Positions 1-7,489 of a stretch of DNA of 27,275 nt are shown piece by piece. Origin of the DNA: CAKSQL01 sp045606465 (lineage in GTDB: Bacteria > Bacillota > Clostridia > UBA1381); assembly GCA_045606465.1 (NCBI GenBank), contig JAZURZ010000139.1, positions 1-27,275 of the forward strand, in the 5' to 3' direction. The notes under the pieces were generated by a model that saw only the letters and a program-made list of their open reading frames with translations, did not search any database and had not been told where the DNA came from. The stretch's first letter is position 1; each line of letters begins with the position of its first letter. Both the position numbers and the translations under genes were made by a program.

Positions 1-26
1 ATGGCTGGTCGGCTGTGCCCATATAT

Positions 27-63
27 GTATATCATAAAATTTTCGGAAATTTCTATGATATAC
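27..63. repeat. Long hairpin-forming inverted repeat
   Basis: GTATATCATA (27-36) pairs perfectly with TATGATATAC (54-63). Inside it AAATTT pairs with AAATTT around a TCGG loop (43-46), leaving C53 bulged. No T-run follows directly on either strand, so it is not a clear terminator. Bases 1-26 hold nothing I can assign; they could be the end of a gene outside the window. Confidence 0.5.
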
Positions 64-83
64 AATAACAAAAAATTTTTAAA

Positions 84-123
84 AAGAGCACCGAAAAATG
101 AAAAATCATTTTGCGGTGCTCTT
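84..123 (-). terminator. Rho-independent terminator of the stalk-protein operon
   Basis: AAGAGCACCG (84-93) pairs with CGGTGCTCTT (114-123), extended inside by AAAATGA (95-101) with TCATTTT (106-112). Read on the minus strand the stem is followed by T-rich sequence, as expected for a terminator about 40 bases after the stop of the gene ending at 163. Confidence 0.8.
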
Positions 124-162
124 AGTTTAAAAGATTTATAGTTACAGCGAAAAATTATAACA

Positions 163-2013
163 TCACTTTTTTTCTATTGTGAAGCTTTGTAAAATGTCAT
201 TAAACTCATCGTCTAATGCGGTATCAATTGTATTTTCAGGTTGAACAAAGGAAACAACATAAAGTTTATTGTTTTTATAAATATAATAATATTTTACATA
301 TACGCAAACATCTTCTTCAGTTCTTTTAACTGAATAGGTATAAGCCTTCATTCCTTTTACTTGTGTTTCTGAAACCGATTCAAAAATTTTTGCATCTTTA
401 TCTTCTGCTTCGGTTTTGGCAATGTCTTTGATGGTTTGTTTTATCTCGCTTAATGAGAGACTTCCTATTTCCAGCACGCCCGCAATAAGTGTAGCCGCCG
501 TATGTTTTTCAAGAAGCATAATGGCGTCTTCCGAAGCATATCCATCCCAATTTCTAGGAGCTTTTACATAAAAACTGTCTGCAGCATATTTTCTTATTGT
601 TTCTACGTCAAAGTCATTTCTGATTAGGGTTCCGATTTTTTCCTCATCCAGAGCCTCAATTTCGAATGTTCCAAAGATTTTGTCAGAGTTTGCTTCGTCA
701 TTAACTATTGTAGTGCAGATGTTGTAAACATAGCGTCCAACCTCTACAAATCTGTCATCTCTTACCTCTTTTAATCCCGCCGAGCTTGTTATAGTTTCTG
801 TGTAGCCATAGCCTGAAATCTCACCGATTTTAACCTCTTTTACGCCATCCATTATAACCCATTTCGGCGATGCATACTTGCTTCTTGATTCAAAGTCCTT
901 TTGTGCAAGCTTTTGGGCAGTAACTTCATCAGTTTTTGAGAATACAGTTATATGCAAAGCTATATCTCCATCTTCGTCCAACAAAATAAACTCATTTTCC
1001 ATTTCGGTTTCCTGCTGATAAAGCTGCTGTGGCACACGACAGGAAATTTTATATGCAATATCCGTAAATGTTCTTGTTCCATCATCATTTATGTTAGACA
1101 AATCATGCGTGTTTTCCTTGGAAAAATCAAGGCAAAAGCTTTCTTGAATTTTTACAAGCTCATCTTTCTTTTCTGCGTCAACATCGCAGGATATGCCTAC
1201 TTCGTAAATGTACTCTTCTGTCACATATGATATAACGGACAAAAATCTCTGCTTTGTTCTTGCCTGACAACAAATAAACCTTTTTCCGTTCTTATCGGTC
1301 AAAATTTCTGATTTTGTAAGGGTTGCACCTTCCATATAATCCTTCACATAGGAATATTCCTCCTCAATGGTCAAAGGCTCCTCTTTATTATCCATAACCT
1401 CAATAACCAGATTTTCGGTTCCGTTTGAAAAATGGGTATAACGTCCGTCAAACTCCCTTTCGAACATAGTAAGAGATGTGGGGTTATCCACGCTCCAGCC
1501 ATAGAAACTATCCCCTATTTTCGGCATATCAACCTTACCTGAAACAATTTCTCCGCCTATTGAGCCTTCCTTTATAACTGTAATATATCCATCATCATAT
1601 TCAACATCCGCTCCAAAGGTTTCACTCACAAAACGCAAGGGAACCATTGTTATTCCATTTGGAGTAATTACAGGTGCTTCAGCAAGGGTTTCGTTGTGGT
1701 CATTAACCTTTGCAATGTTATCTCCCACATTGAGAACAACATATACATCTTTGTAGGAAATATTTATTGTTCGTGTTTCTCCAATCCATTCAACAACTGC
1801 TCCAAAAGCCTCAGTTATAACTCGCAACGGGACAAGGGTTGTTCCCTCTCCTGCTATGTAGGGCTTTTCAACCTCCACATCCTGTCCATTAATTGAAAGA
1901 ACGCTCTCACCAATTCTGAATTTTACCGACACGCTGTCCTTTTCTCCTGCAAACGCTGTCGAAGGTGTCAATGCCAATGCTAATGCCATGAATGTTGTTA
2001 ATAGTTTTTTCAT
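163..2013 (-). CDS. Secreted stalk-domain protein with three apparent C-terminal repeats
   Basis: 616 residues. A signal peptide (about 1-23, hydrophobic core then ending near AFA-G) points to export. Residues about 35-150 form a copper amine oxidase N-terminal-like ('stalk') domain, shown by two copies of the pattern TLVPLRVITEAFGA / TMVPLRFVSETFGA followed by VEW or VEY. The rest appears to hold three repeats of about 130-140 residues (about 165-295, 312-455, 480-615), each ending in a helix with a pattern such as 'ILQSF'. This suggests a PsbP/DcrB-like fold, but that is inference from pattern only. The start has an ideal site, GGAGG seven bases before ATG. It begins 12 bases after the protease gene, so the two are probably co-transcribed. 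Its function is unknown; an envelope-associated or ligand-binding role is plausible. Confidence 0.8.
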   Translation of the reverse strand: MKKLLTTFMALALALTPSTAFAGEKDSVSVKFRIGESVLSINGQDVEVEKPYIAGEGTTLVPLRVITEAFGAVVEWIGETRTINISYKDVYVVLNVGDNIAKVNDHNETLAEAPVITPNGITMVPLRFVSETFGADVEYDDGYITVIKEGSIGGEIVSGKVDMPKIGDSFYGWSVDNPTSLTMFEREFDGRYTHFSNGTENLVIEVMDNKEEPLTIEEEYSYVKDYMEGATLTKSEILTDKNGKRFICCQARTKQRFLSVISYVTEEYIYEVGISCDVDAEKKDELVKIQESFCLDFSKENTHDLSNINDDGTRTFTDIAYKISCRVPQQLYQQETEMENEFILLDEDGDIALHITVFSKTDEVTAQKLAQKDFESRSKYASPKWVIMDGVKEVKIGEISGYGYTETITSSAGLKEVRDDRFVEVGRYVYNICTTIVNDEANSDKIFGTFEIEALDEEKIGTLIRNDFDVETIRKYAADSFYVKAPRNWDGYASEDAIMLLEKHTAATLIAGVLEIGSLSLSEIKQTIKDIAKTEAEDKDAKIFESVSETQVKGMKAYTYSVKRTEEDVCVYVKYYYIYKNNKLYVVSFVQPENTIDTALDDEFNDILQSFTIEKK

Positions 2014-2025
2014 GCTAATGCCTCC

Positions 2026-3147
2026 TTACTTCATTTCTGGGTTTACTCTTACTTCAAATTTTTCGCCGTTGCGTTCTGCTGTAACTAAAACTTCTCCCTC
2101 CTTATAAGTGTCTCTTAAAGCCATATTATATTCAATTTTTGAATGAACCTCTTGATTGTTGATTTTCACAATCATATCTCCCGGCACAAGCTCTGTGCTC
2201 TGTGAATATTTTACTGTAAGTCCTTTTGTGGTAGGAAGACCTATTCTTGCCTCCCATGATTCCTCTAAGGTGATTTTTAAATCCGGTCTTATAACCCTTC
2301 CGTTTTTTTCAAACTGTTCCAAAACATATTTTACAGTTTCTACAGGAATTGAAAAGGACAAGCCTTCAATTCCTATTCCGCTGAATTTCATGGAATTTAT
2401 TCCTATTAGCTTACCGCTCATGTTAAGCAAGGGACCGCCCGAATTTCCCGGATTTATTGCAGCATCTGTCTGGATAAGAGGATAGTAAGAATCGGTTGCC
2501 ATTACATTTTTTCCGCTGATTATTCCCTTTGTTGCGCTATTTCTCATAGACAAGGAAAGGGGTGTTCCTATTGCAATTGCACTTTTTCCAACGACGATAT
2601 CGCTGCTTTGCCCCATAATTATAGGCTTTAATCCCAATCTATCTACCTTAACAAGTGCCAGATCTGACAAGGTGTCTATGTTTTGCACAATTCCGGGATA
2701 GCTTTTCCCATCTGCAAAAACAACAGTAATATTATACAAATCCTCAACGACATGGGCGTTTGTCAAAATAACTCCCGATGACTTTATTACAACCCCTGTT
2801 CCATGCGCTGTATAGTCATTGTATCTGTCAATGTCATCGGTAGTATATGTTGGGTTATAATTTCCCACTATTGCAACAACGCTGGGACTTGCCTCTTCAA
2901 TTATTTTAACGGTTTTATCCTCCTCTGTCATTGTTACATTTACGCTCTTTTTGTCGCCGTCCCATTCAACATTTGCTCCTATCGCCTCGCATATGGCACG
3001 TACCGGCAGATAAGTTGTGTCCTCCATTAAAAATCCTTTTGTGTCAACCGCTCTGCCATTTACAAACACATTTACATATTCTGCGGCAGTTGCTGAGCTT
3101 TGCAATAATGCCAGACACACAATTAGACTAAAAAATTTTTTTCGCAT
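2026..3147 (-). CDS. HtrA/DegP-like serine protease with N-terminal stalk domain
   Basis: 373 residues, with a signal peptide (about 1-22) and then a single stalk-domain half (about 24-72; TTYLPVRAICEAIGANVEW). Residues about 85-275 are a trypsin-like protease. The catalytic triad is visible as H132 (LTNAHVVE), D162 (SDLALVKV) and S236 (NPGNSGGPL). A C-terminal PDZ-like domain follows (about 290-370; 'VPGDMIVKINNQEV'). Family knowledge: HtrA proteases degrade or refold damaged exported proteins outside the membrane. Most bacterial HtrAs are anchored by a transmembrane helix; here a stalk domain occupies the N-terminus instead, suggesting attachment to or display at the wall. It is the first gene of a two-gene operon with a consensus promoter at 3206-3234. 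The RBS AAGGAG lies seven bases before ATG. Confidence 0.9.
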   Translation of the reverse strand: MRKKFFSLIVCLALLQSSATAAEYVNVFVNGRAVDTKGFLMEDTTYLPVRAICEAIGANVEWDGDKKSVNVTMTEEDKTVKIIEEASPSVVAIVGNYNPTYTTDDIDRYNDYTAHGTGVVIKSSGVILTNAHVVEDLYNITVVFADGKSYPGIVQNIDTLSDLALVKVDRLGLKPIIMGQSSDIVVGKSAIAIGTPLSLSMRNSATKGIISGKNVMATDSYYPLIQTDAAINPGNSGGPLLNMSGKLIGINSMKFSGIGIEGLSFSIPVETVKYVLEQFEKNGRVIRPDLKITLEESWEARIGLPTTKGLTVKYSQSTELVPGDMIVKINNQEVHSKIEYNMALRDTYKEGEVLVTAERNGEKFEVRVNPEMK

Positions 3148-3205
3148 GATTATTCTCCTTTAAAAAGTAAAATACCCCCGAAAATCTGTTCTGTTTCTTG
3201 ATTTT

Positions 3206-3234
3206 ATTATATAGTAATTTCCTTTATTTGTCAA
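3206..3234 (-). promoter_or_regulatory. Consensus sigma-A promoter of the htrA-like operon
   Basis: On the minus strand a perfect TTGACA (3229-3234) is followed by 17 bases and a perfect TATAAT (3206-3211), about 60 bases upstream of the protease start. This should be a strong housekeeping promoter; I see no operator. Confidence 0.85.
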
Positions 3235-3284
3235 TATCTGCTTTTCATCAAATCCAAGGCTCATTCATACAAGTTTTAAAGAAT

Positions 3285-3339
3285 AAAAAAAGAGGAGAAA
3301 ATGTCCTTATAACAAAAAGAAACCCTTTCCTCTTTTTTT
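3285..3339 (-). terminator. Terminator downstream of spoIIE
   Basis: AAAAAAAGAGG (3285-3295) pairs with CCTCTTTTTTT (3329-3339), an 11-bp stem ending in T-runs on both strands. It lies just after the spoIIE stop and isolates it from the next operon. Confidence 0.75.
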
Positions 3340-3367
3340 GATATTTTAATTTTTAAAATCCGATTTT

Positions 3368-5641
3368 TTATCCCGCTATTTTTTTTAATCGCATTGCGGC
3401 AACTGTCATGTCATCGCAAGGCTTGGGGTATGCTTTTTTTCGTGCATTTTTTAACACTTCTTCGGCAAGAGTCTGCATATCCTGGTCATGATTTTGTATG
3501 ATTCTGCTTACCCATGTGCCCTTTATTGCCCCATACCCTGTGTCGCTTATTCCATCTGACACCATTATAATTATATCGCCATCTCCAAGATTTCTGCTGA
3601 CTGTAGGGGTTTTGATGTCCTCTAAAATTCCAATTGGCATAGTTTTGGTGGATATAATTTCGACAATATCATTTCTCTTTAAATAACTTTGAGCTGCTCC
3701 TACCTTTAAAAATTCTACCGCTCCGCTTCTTAAATCTATTTCTGCCAAATCCAGAGTTGAAAAGCTTTCATGCCCCGCTTTCATAGCAAGAGTAGAGTTT
3801 ATCATTTTTACAGCGGTATCTTTTATAAATCCTGCCTTTATAAAATCCTGAAACAAATCTGCGGTAAGCCTACTCTCTTCTAATGCCATATCTCCCAGAC
3901 CCATTCCGTCGCATAGCAAGACACAAAATTTATTATCTTCAGTTTCAAATTGTATTATAGTATCTCCGCAAACCTGCCCTGAGTTTCCCGAGTGTTGACA
4001 AACTGCGTATTCCACGCAATATCGGTTATGTGCCACAAATTTCATGGAAGATGTATCCCTCTCAAGTCGCATAGGCATACCCATAACCTCTGAAACTACA
4101 GTTTCTAAAAGTTCAGGCTCTGCACTAAATCCTGCTTTTATGTAAACCTCCGGCTCCCGCCTTATATTTTCTATTACATTTATCTCCTTTGCAAAAAATC
4201 CCACCTTTTCCAATGCCGAGTCAAGCTTTAACTCCGCTGATTCTATAAAGGAAAAACCCAGCTCCACATCCTCCGAAAGTCCCTTTATAAGATTTGAGAT
4301 TTCATGGTATTGGCGTGCCACCATATCCTGTCCGAAACTCACCTCACCACGCCACATTGCAGTCTGCTTATAAATTTCGTACATATGATTAAACTCTTTT
4401 AAAAAAATATCGGGCTGTCTGCATTTTTCTTTAAATACTATCGGAAGCTTTGAAAATTTACATTCTCCATCAGTTTCAATTATTTTTAATATGTCATACA
4501 TGTGGCGATACATATCGTTAAATCCATCAATCCAGCACTCGCCCCATTTTGGACAGCTTTTACAAGCCCTATCGGCAACCTCATCAAACATATCGGTTGC
4601 CTGCATAGGGCCATCCTCCCTATGAGAAATTGAAAAAAAATTGTTTGCAAGGTCAGTAAAGGCTTTTGATATCTGCTTAAGCTCCCCCGACAGGTATTCC
4701 TTTATTCTCATTTCCTTCCCCGTCACAGGATTTTGTGTTGCCCTTGTTATCAGGGAATCTATTTTTGAAAAAACTATTCCCGGAGTAACAAAAAACATTA
4801 TTGTTGCAATCCCTGCCTCATATGCTGAAATGGGCGGATTTTTAAACTCTCCTGTATAAAGTGTGCAAATAAAGCCTCCAAACAAAAAGCCTGCAGCAGT
4901 ACCTATTTTACCAAAATCTTTTAAAACATTTGCCAATAGTGCGCCTATTCCGCAAAGTGCCATTGTTTCTACTGCATTGTGAGTATTCATGCTGCATATA
5001 AAGCCCAACGTAAGACCTACGCTACCTGCAGCCGCAACATTTATGCATCTCGACAAGCATAAAATAAGATATGTCGCCAAAAGCATTCCCAAATGCAAAT
5101 TACTTGTTATATAAATCCCCGAAAAGCCTGTAAGTAGTATTCCGCTTATTAAAACTGTCGAAATAATCTCTTCTTGAGTCGCTTTGGAAAGTCCCTTGCA
5201 TGACTTATAGAAATTTTCCGCTCGTTTAGAAAGAACAAAAGCAATAATTGCAAGAATTCCTTCAAGTATTGAAACCGAAATATACAACGCTGACTGACTA
5301 TTGAAAAAAATTGATATTGCTCCGCTCACTATTACTGCCATGCCGCAAAAAAGGAAATCAAAAAGCTTATCGCTCTTTATAAATGTACAAACAAGGAAAA
5401 GTCCTGCCGCCAGAGCATATTTTAAAACCTCACCGCTCGCACTAAATACTCCCAAAAGCATAGCAAAAACACCAAGATATGTATTTTTATGCGACATACT
5501 TGCCGCCCAGCAGGCAAATCCAAACGGAAATCCTCCCAAGACGGTTGCTCGGCTTATCAAAAAAATCAACGCAGTTTTTATCCACGCCTCGCCCGAGGGA
5601 AGTCGCATCTGTGCTTTTTTTACCACAGTTAATACCTTCAT
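3368..5641 (-). CDS. spoIIE: Stage II sporulation protein E, PP2C-type phosphatase
   Basis: 757 residues, somewhat shorter than the Bacillus subtilis protein. Residues about 20-300 contain roughly ten hydrophobic membrane segments. The middle region (about 310-530) carries the cysteine cluster C360-x2-C363-x5-C369. The C-terminal PP2C phosphatase domain (about 540-755) shows metal-binding motifs DGMG at D578, SDG at D696 and DD at D743/D744. Family role: SpoIIE sits at the polar septum, interacts with FtsZ and dephosphorylates the anti-anti-sigma factor SpoIIAA, releasing sigma-F in the forespore. The ATG is preceded by GGAGG nine bases upstream. It is monocistronic here, with its own promoter and terminator. 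Confidence 0.97.
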   Translation of the reverse strand: MKVLTVVKKAQMRLPSGEAWIKTALIFLISRATVLGGFPFGFACWAASMSHKNTYLGVFAMLLGVFSASGEVLKYALAAGLFLVCTFIKSDKLFDFLFCGMAVIVSGAISIFFNSQSALYISVSILEGILAIIAFVLSKRAENFYKSCKGLSKATQEEIISTVLISGILLTGFSGIYITSNLHLGMLLATYLILCLSRCINVAAAGSVGLTLGFICSMNTHNAVETMALCGIGALLANVLKDFGKIGTAAGFLFGGFICTLYTGEFKNPPISAYEAGIATIMFFVTPGIVFSKIDSLITRATQNPVTGKEMRIKEYLSGELKQISKAFTDLANNFFSISHREDGPMQATDMFDEVADRACKSCPKWGECWIDGFNDMYRHMYDILKIIETDGECKFSKLPIVFKEKCRQPDIFLKEFNHMYEIYKQTAMWRGEVSFGQDMVARQYHEISNLIKGLSEDVELGFSFIESAELKLDSALEKVGFFAKEINVIENIRREPEVYIKAGFSAEPELLETVVSEVMGMPMRLERDTSSMKFVAHNRYCVEYAVCQHSGNSGQVCGDTIIQFETEDNKFCVLLCDGMGLGDMALEESRLTADLFQDFIKAGFIKDTAVKMINSTLAMKAGHESFSTLDLAEIDLRSGAVEFLKVGAAQSYLKRNDIVEIISTKTMPIGILEDIKTPTVSRNLGDGDIIIMVSDGISDTGYGAIKGTWVSRIIQNHDQDMQTLAEEVLKNARKKAYPKPCDDMTVAAMRLKKIAG

Positions 5642-5693
5642 AACTTTTATCCTCCTTTGTGTTTTTCAATATTCTGTAGTAATTTTGTTAACA

Positions 5694-5760
5694 ATTATAG
5701 CACGTCTGATGCGAAAAAAATGTCATATACGCTTGTCGATTAATAAAAAGTTATCGACTG
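5694..5760 (-). promoter_or_regulatory. spoIIE promoter with long spacer and two candidate Spo0A boxes
   Basis: On the minus strand an extended -10, TGCTATAAT (5694-5702), lies 21 bases from the -35-like ATGACA (5721-5726). Upstream are two sequences close to the Spo0A box TTGTCGAA: TTGTCGAT read on the plus strand (5733-5740) and AGTCGATAA read on the minus strand (5751-5759). A 21-22 bp spacer with upstream 0A boxes is the known design of Spo0A-activated sigma-A promoters such as spoIIE and spoIIG of B. subtilis. Confidence 0.7.
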
Positions 5761-5799
5761 TTATTTTCTTAAAATGACAAATTTGTTACAAATAACGTC

Positions 5800-5997
5800 A
5801 TATAATGGTATATTATGATAATTTGTGTTATACTCGTCAGGAAAGTATTTTTCTTTTTAAAGACTCTCTGATTAAAATTTTAAAGGTTTTTGTTTTATTA
5901 GTTAGTCTTTTTATATATACACCTTATCTGCCCGCAATAAGAAAAGTGTATAAATTTTAAATAATTTTTTGTGGGCAGAAAGGGAGTAAAAATTAAT
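5800..5997 (+). promoter_or_regulatory. Structured leader of the yfcE-like gene, possible pseudoknot
   Basis: TATAAT (5801-5806) and TATATT (5809-5814) are candidate -10 elements, the latter 17 bases after the weak TTACAA (5786-5791). The leader then has AAAGACT (5859-5865) facing AGTCTTT (5904-5910), followed by a T-rich stretch. A second hairpin pairs TACAC/CTTAT (5918-5927) with ATAAG/GTGTA (5937-5950). Its loop, CTGCCCGC (5928-5935), is complementary (one G-U) to GTGGGCAG (5971-5978), two bases before the RBS AGGGAG (5981-5986). It matches no riboswitch class that I recognise. Confidence 0.4.
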
Positions 5998-6474
5998 ATG
6001 CGTATTCTTATTTTTTCAGATTCCCATGGGGATACTTCCGCCTGTGCAAACATAATTGACAAAATTGCAGGAACTGATGTGATAATTCATGCCGGTGACC
6101 ACGCAAGCGACGCCCAGATGCTTAAAATCCGCTATCCTGAAAAGGAATTTTTCTTTGTTCCAGGAAATTGTGATTTTTCCACTCTTCCCTCTACTCTTGT
6201 TTTCACTCTCTGCGAGAAAAATATTTTTTTAACTCATGGACATACTTACAATGTCAAAAATGATTATAAATATCAAAAACTTTTACAGGCAGCTTCCTCT
6301 TCTGATGCTCAAATGGCTATTTTTGGTCACACCCATCAACCTTATTATGAAAACAATGGTAATCTTATTTTGTTAAATCCCGGCAGCATAAAACACTCAC
6401 GAACCTTTGCCATCGCCGAAATAGAAAATGGAAAGCTCCGTGCCGATATTTGTAATTGTGATATGTGGAATTAA
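5998..6474 (+). CDS. YfcE/MJ0936-family metallophosphoesterase
   Basis: 158 residues from the ATG at 5998. An in-frame GTG at 5971 is rejected because AGGGAG (5981-5986) sits 11 bases before the ATG and because family members start directly with this first strand (MRILIFSDSHGD). Metal-binding motifs of the calcineurin-like family are complete: D8-x-H10, GD at D34, GNCD at N57, H80-G-H82 and GHTH at H111/H113. Family knowledge: such proteins hydrolyse phosphodiesters in vitro with Mn(II); the physiological substrate is generally unknown. It stands alone on the plus strand, divergent from spoIIE. A poorly supported AT-only inverted repeat follows it. Confidence 0.92.
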   Translation: MRILIFSDSHGDTSACANIIDKIAGTDVIIHAGDHASDAQMLKIRYPEKEFFFVPGNCDFSTLPSTLVFTLCEKNIFLTHGHTYNVKNDYKYQKLLQAASSSDAQMAIFGHTHQPYYENNGNLILLNPGSIKHSRTFAIAEIENGKLRADICNCDMWN

Positions 6475-6504
6475 TTTGTTCATATTTCACAAAAATTGAA
6501 TTTT

Positions 6505-6538
6505 GTTACAAATTTTTTTAAAAAAATAAAAATGTAAC
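6505..6538 (+). terminator. AT-rich inverted repeat after the yfcE-like gene
   Basis: GTTACA (6505-6510) and TGTAAC (6533-6538) flank a T7/A7 block, giving a weak AT-only hairpin 30 bases after the stop. It could end the transcript, but the stem is poor in GC and I am not confident. Confidence 0.3.
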
Positions 6539-6650
6539 ATATTTTAAAATTTCTATTTAAGCGAAAGATTTTCTTTGTTACAATTTTTTCTGTCTTGTTT
6601 ATTTTAGAGCCTTTTTAAATTTTTAAAATGTAAAAATTTCCCTTTGTGTA

Positions 6651-6679
6651 TTGAATTAAATTTAATGCTTTTATATAAT
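6651..6679 (+). promoter_or_regulatory. Orphan sigma-A-like promoter
   Basis: TTGAAT (6651-6656), a 17-base spacer and a perfect TATAAT (6674-6679) on the plus strand. No protein-coding gene follows on this strand before the terminator at 6781-6849. Confidence 0.55.
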
Positions 6680-6685
6680 ATTAAG

Positions 6686-6850
6686 AGTCAGAGTGATTTT
6701 TACAATTTTAAAGCTGGGAGATTTTTGTGGGAAATTATCTTTTAACTGTTTTAGTTGTATAAATCTGTCTTTGGGAAGAAAAAAAACGCAATTAAAGCAG
6801 TTTTTCAGGCTTTTTAGTAAGAAGCCTTTGCGCTTTAATTGCGTTTTTCC
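6686..6850 (+). ncRNA. Candidate small RNA, about 165 nt
   Basis: Bounded by the orphan promoter at 6651-6679 and the strong hairpin terminator at 6781-6849. There is no long reading frame. The only translatable stretch I see is GGGAG (6717-6721), six bases before a GTG at 6728, which opens an 11-codon frame (MGNYLLTVLVV). I do not recognise 6S, SRP or tmRNA features. The 6475-6650 stretch holds only AT-rich sequence. Confidence 0.4.
6781..6849. terminator. Bidirectional two-level terminator
   Basis: AAACGCAATTAAAGC (6784-6798) pairs perfectly with GCTTTAATTGCGTTT (6832-6846). An inner stem AGGCTT (6807-6812) pairs with AAGCCT (6822-6827). T-runs follow on both strands. It ends the minus-strand Asp23 gene (stop at 6876) and the candidate plus-strand small RNA. 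Confidence 0.88.
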
Positions 6851-6875
6851 TCTATTTTTTTAAAATCTTTATAAA

Positions 6876-7376
6876 TTACTCCCCGTCCTCAGACGAAAGC
6901 TCCTCTATAACAGTTTCCTCTACAATAATTTCATCCTGTTCTTCATCATCAACTGACGGAGTCGCTGTTTTGTTCTGATTTTCCTTTTCAAATCTTACAC
7001 CCTCAATATGAATATTTACCTTTTCAACCGTCAATCCCGTCATGGTTTCCACACTGTTTTTAACATTTTCCTGAATTTCCCATGCAAGCTCAGGAATGCG
7101 CACTCCATATTCAACTATAACATAAAGATGAATGACTGTATTTTCTTCTTTTATGTCAACCTTTACGCCTTTTCCCGGATTTTTCTTTGACGAAAAAATT
7201 TCTGCGATGCCTCCTGCAATACTATTGCTCATGCCAGCAACGCCACTTATTTCATTTGTTGCAATTCCTGCTATGGATGCAACCACGTCAACCGATATTT
7301 TTATATTTCCTACCTTTTCCTCTATTTCATTTGCAGGAATTTCAACAACCTCTTCGATTATATCCTTTTGTTCCAT
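6876..7376 (-). CDS. Asp23/Gls24 family envelope stress response protein (YqhY-like)
   Basis: 166 residues. The Asp23/Gls24 domain spans about 20-130 (typical stretches VASIAGIATNEISGVAGM, EENTVIHLYVIVEYGVRIPE, TVEKVNIHIEGVRF), followed by an acidic tail rich in Glu and Asp. No signal peptide or membrane segment is present. Family members are cytoplasmic or membrane-associated proteins linked to envelope or lipid homeostasis. The position after spoIIIAH matches the common Firmicutes order spoIIIAH-yqhY-nusB, but nusB is absent: a terminator follows directly. It has its own sigma-A promoter at 7434-7462. The RBS AGGAGG lies eight bases before ATG. Confidence 0.9.
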   Translation of the reverse strand: MEQKDIIEEVVEIPANEIEEKVGNIKISVDVVASIAGIATNEISGVAGMSNSIAGGIAEIFSSKKNPGKGVKVDIKEENTVIHLYVIVEYGVRIPELAWEIQENVKNSVETMTGLTVEKVNIHIEGVRFEKENQNKTATPSVDDEEQDEIIVEETVIEELSSEDGE

Positions 7377-7433
7377 AATTTTTCCTCCTTTTGTAAAGCC
7401 TTTTTGAAAAGTTTATTTAACCATCTTGTCTCA

Positions 7434-7462
7434 ATTATACCAAATTAATTTAAAAACTTCAA
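7434..7462 (-). promoter_or_regulatory. Sigma-A promoter of the Asp23-family gene
   Basis: Minus strand: TTGAAG (7457-7462), 17-base spacer, TATAAT (7434-7439) with an upstream TGG extended -10. It lies in the gap between spoIIIAH and the Asp23 gene, so this gene can be expressed outside sporulation. Confidence 0.7.
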
Positions 7463-7489
7463 TCCTTATTTTTCCCAATATTAAAATTT

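Noticed and set aside
5971..5997. GTG start for the yfcE-like gene
   Set aside because: No RBS upstream. The GTG lies in the possible pseudoknot arm, and AGGGAG supports the ATG at 5998.
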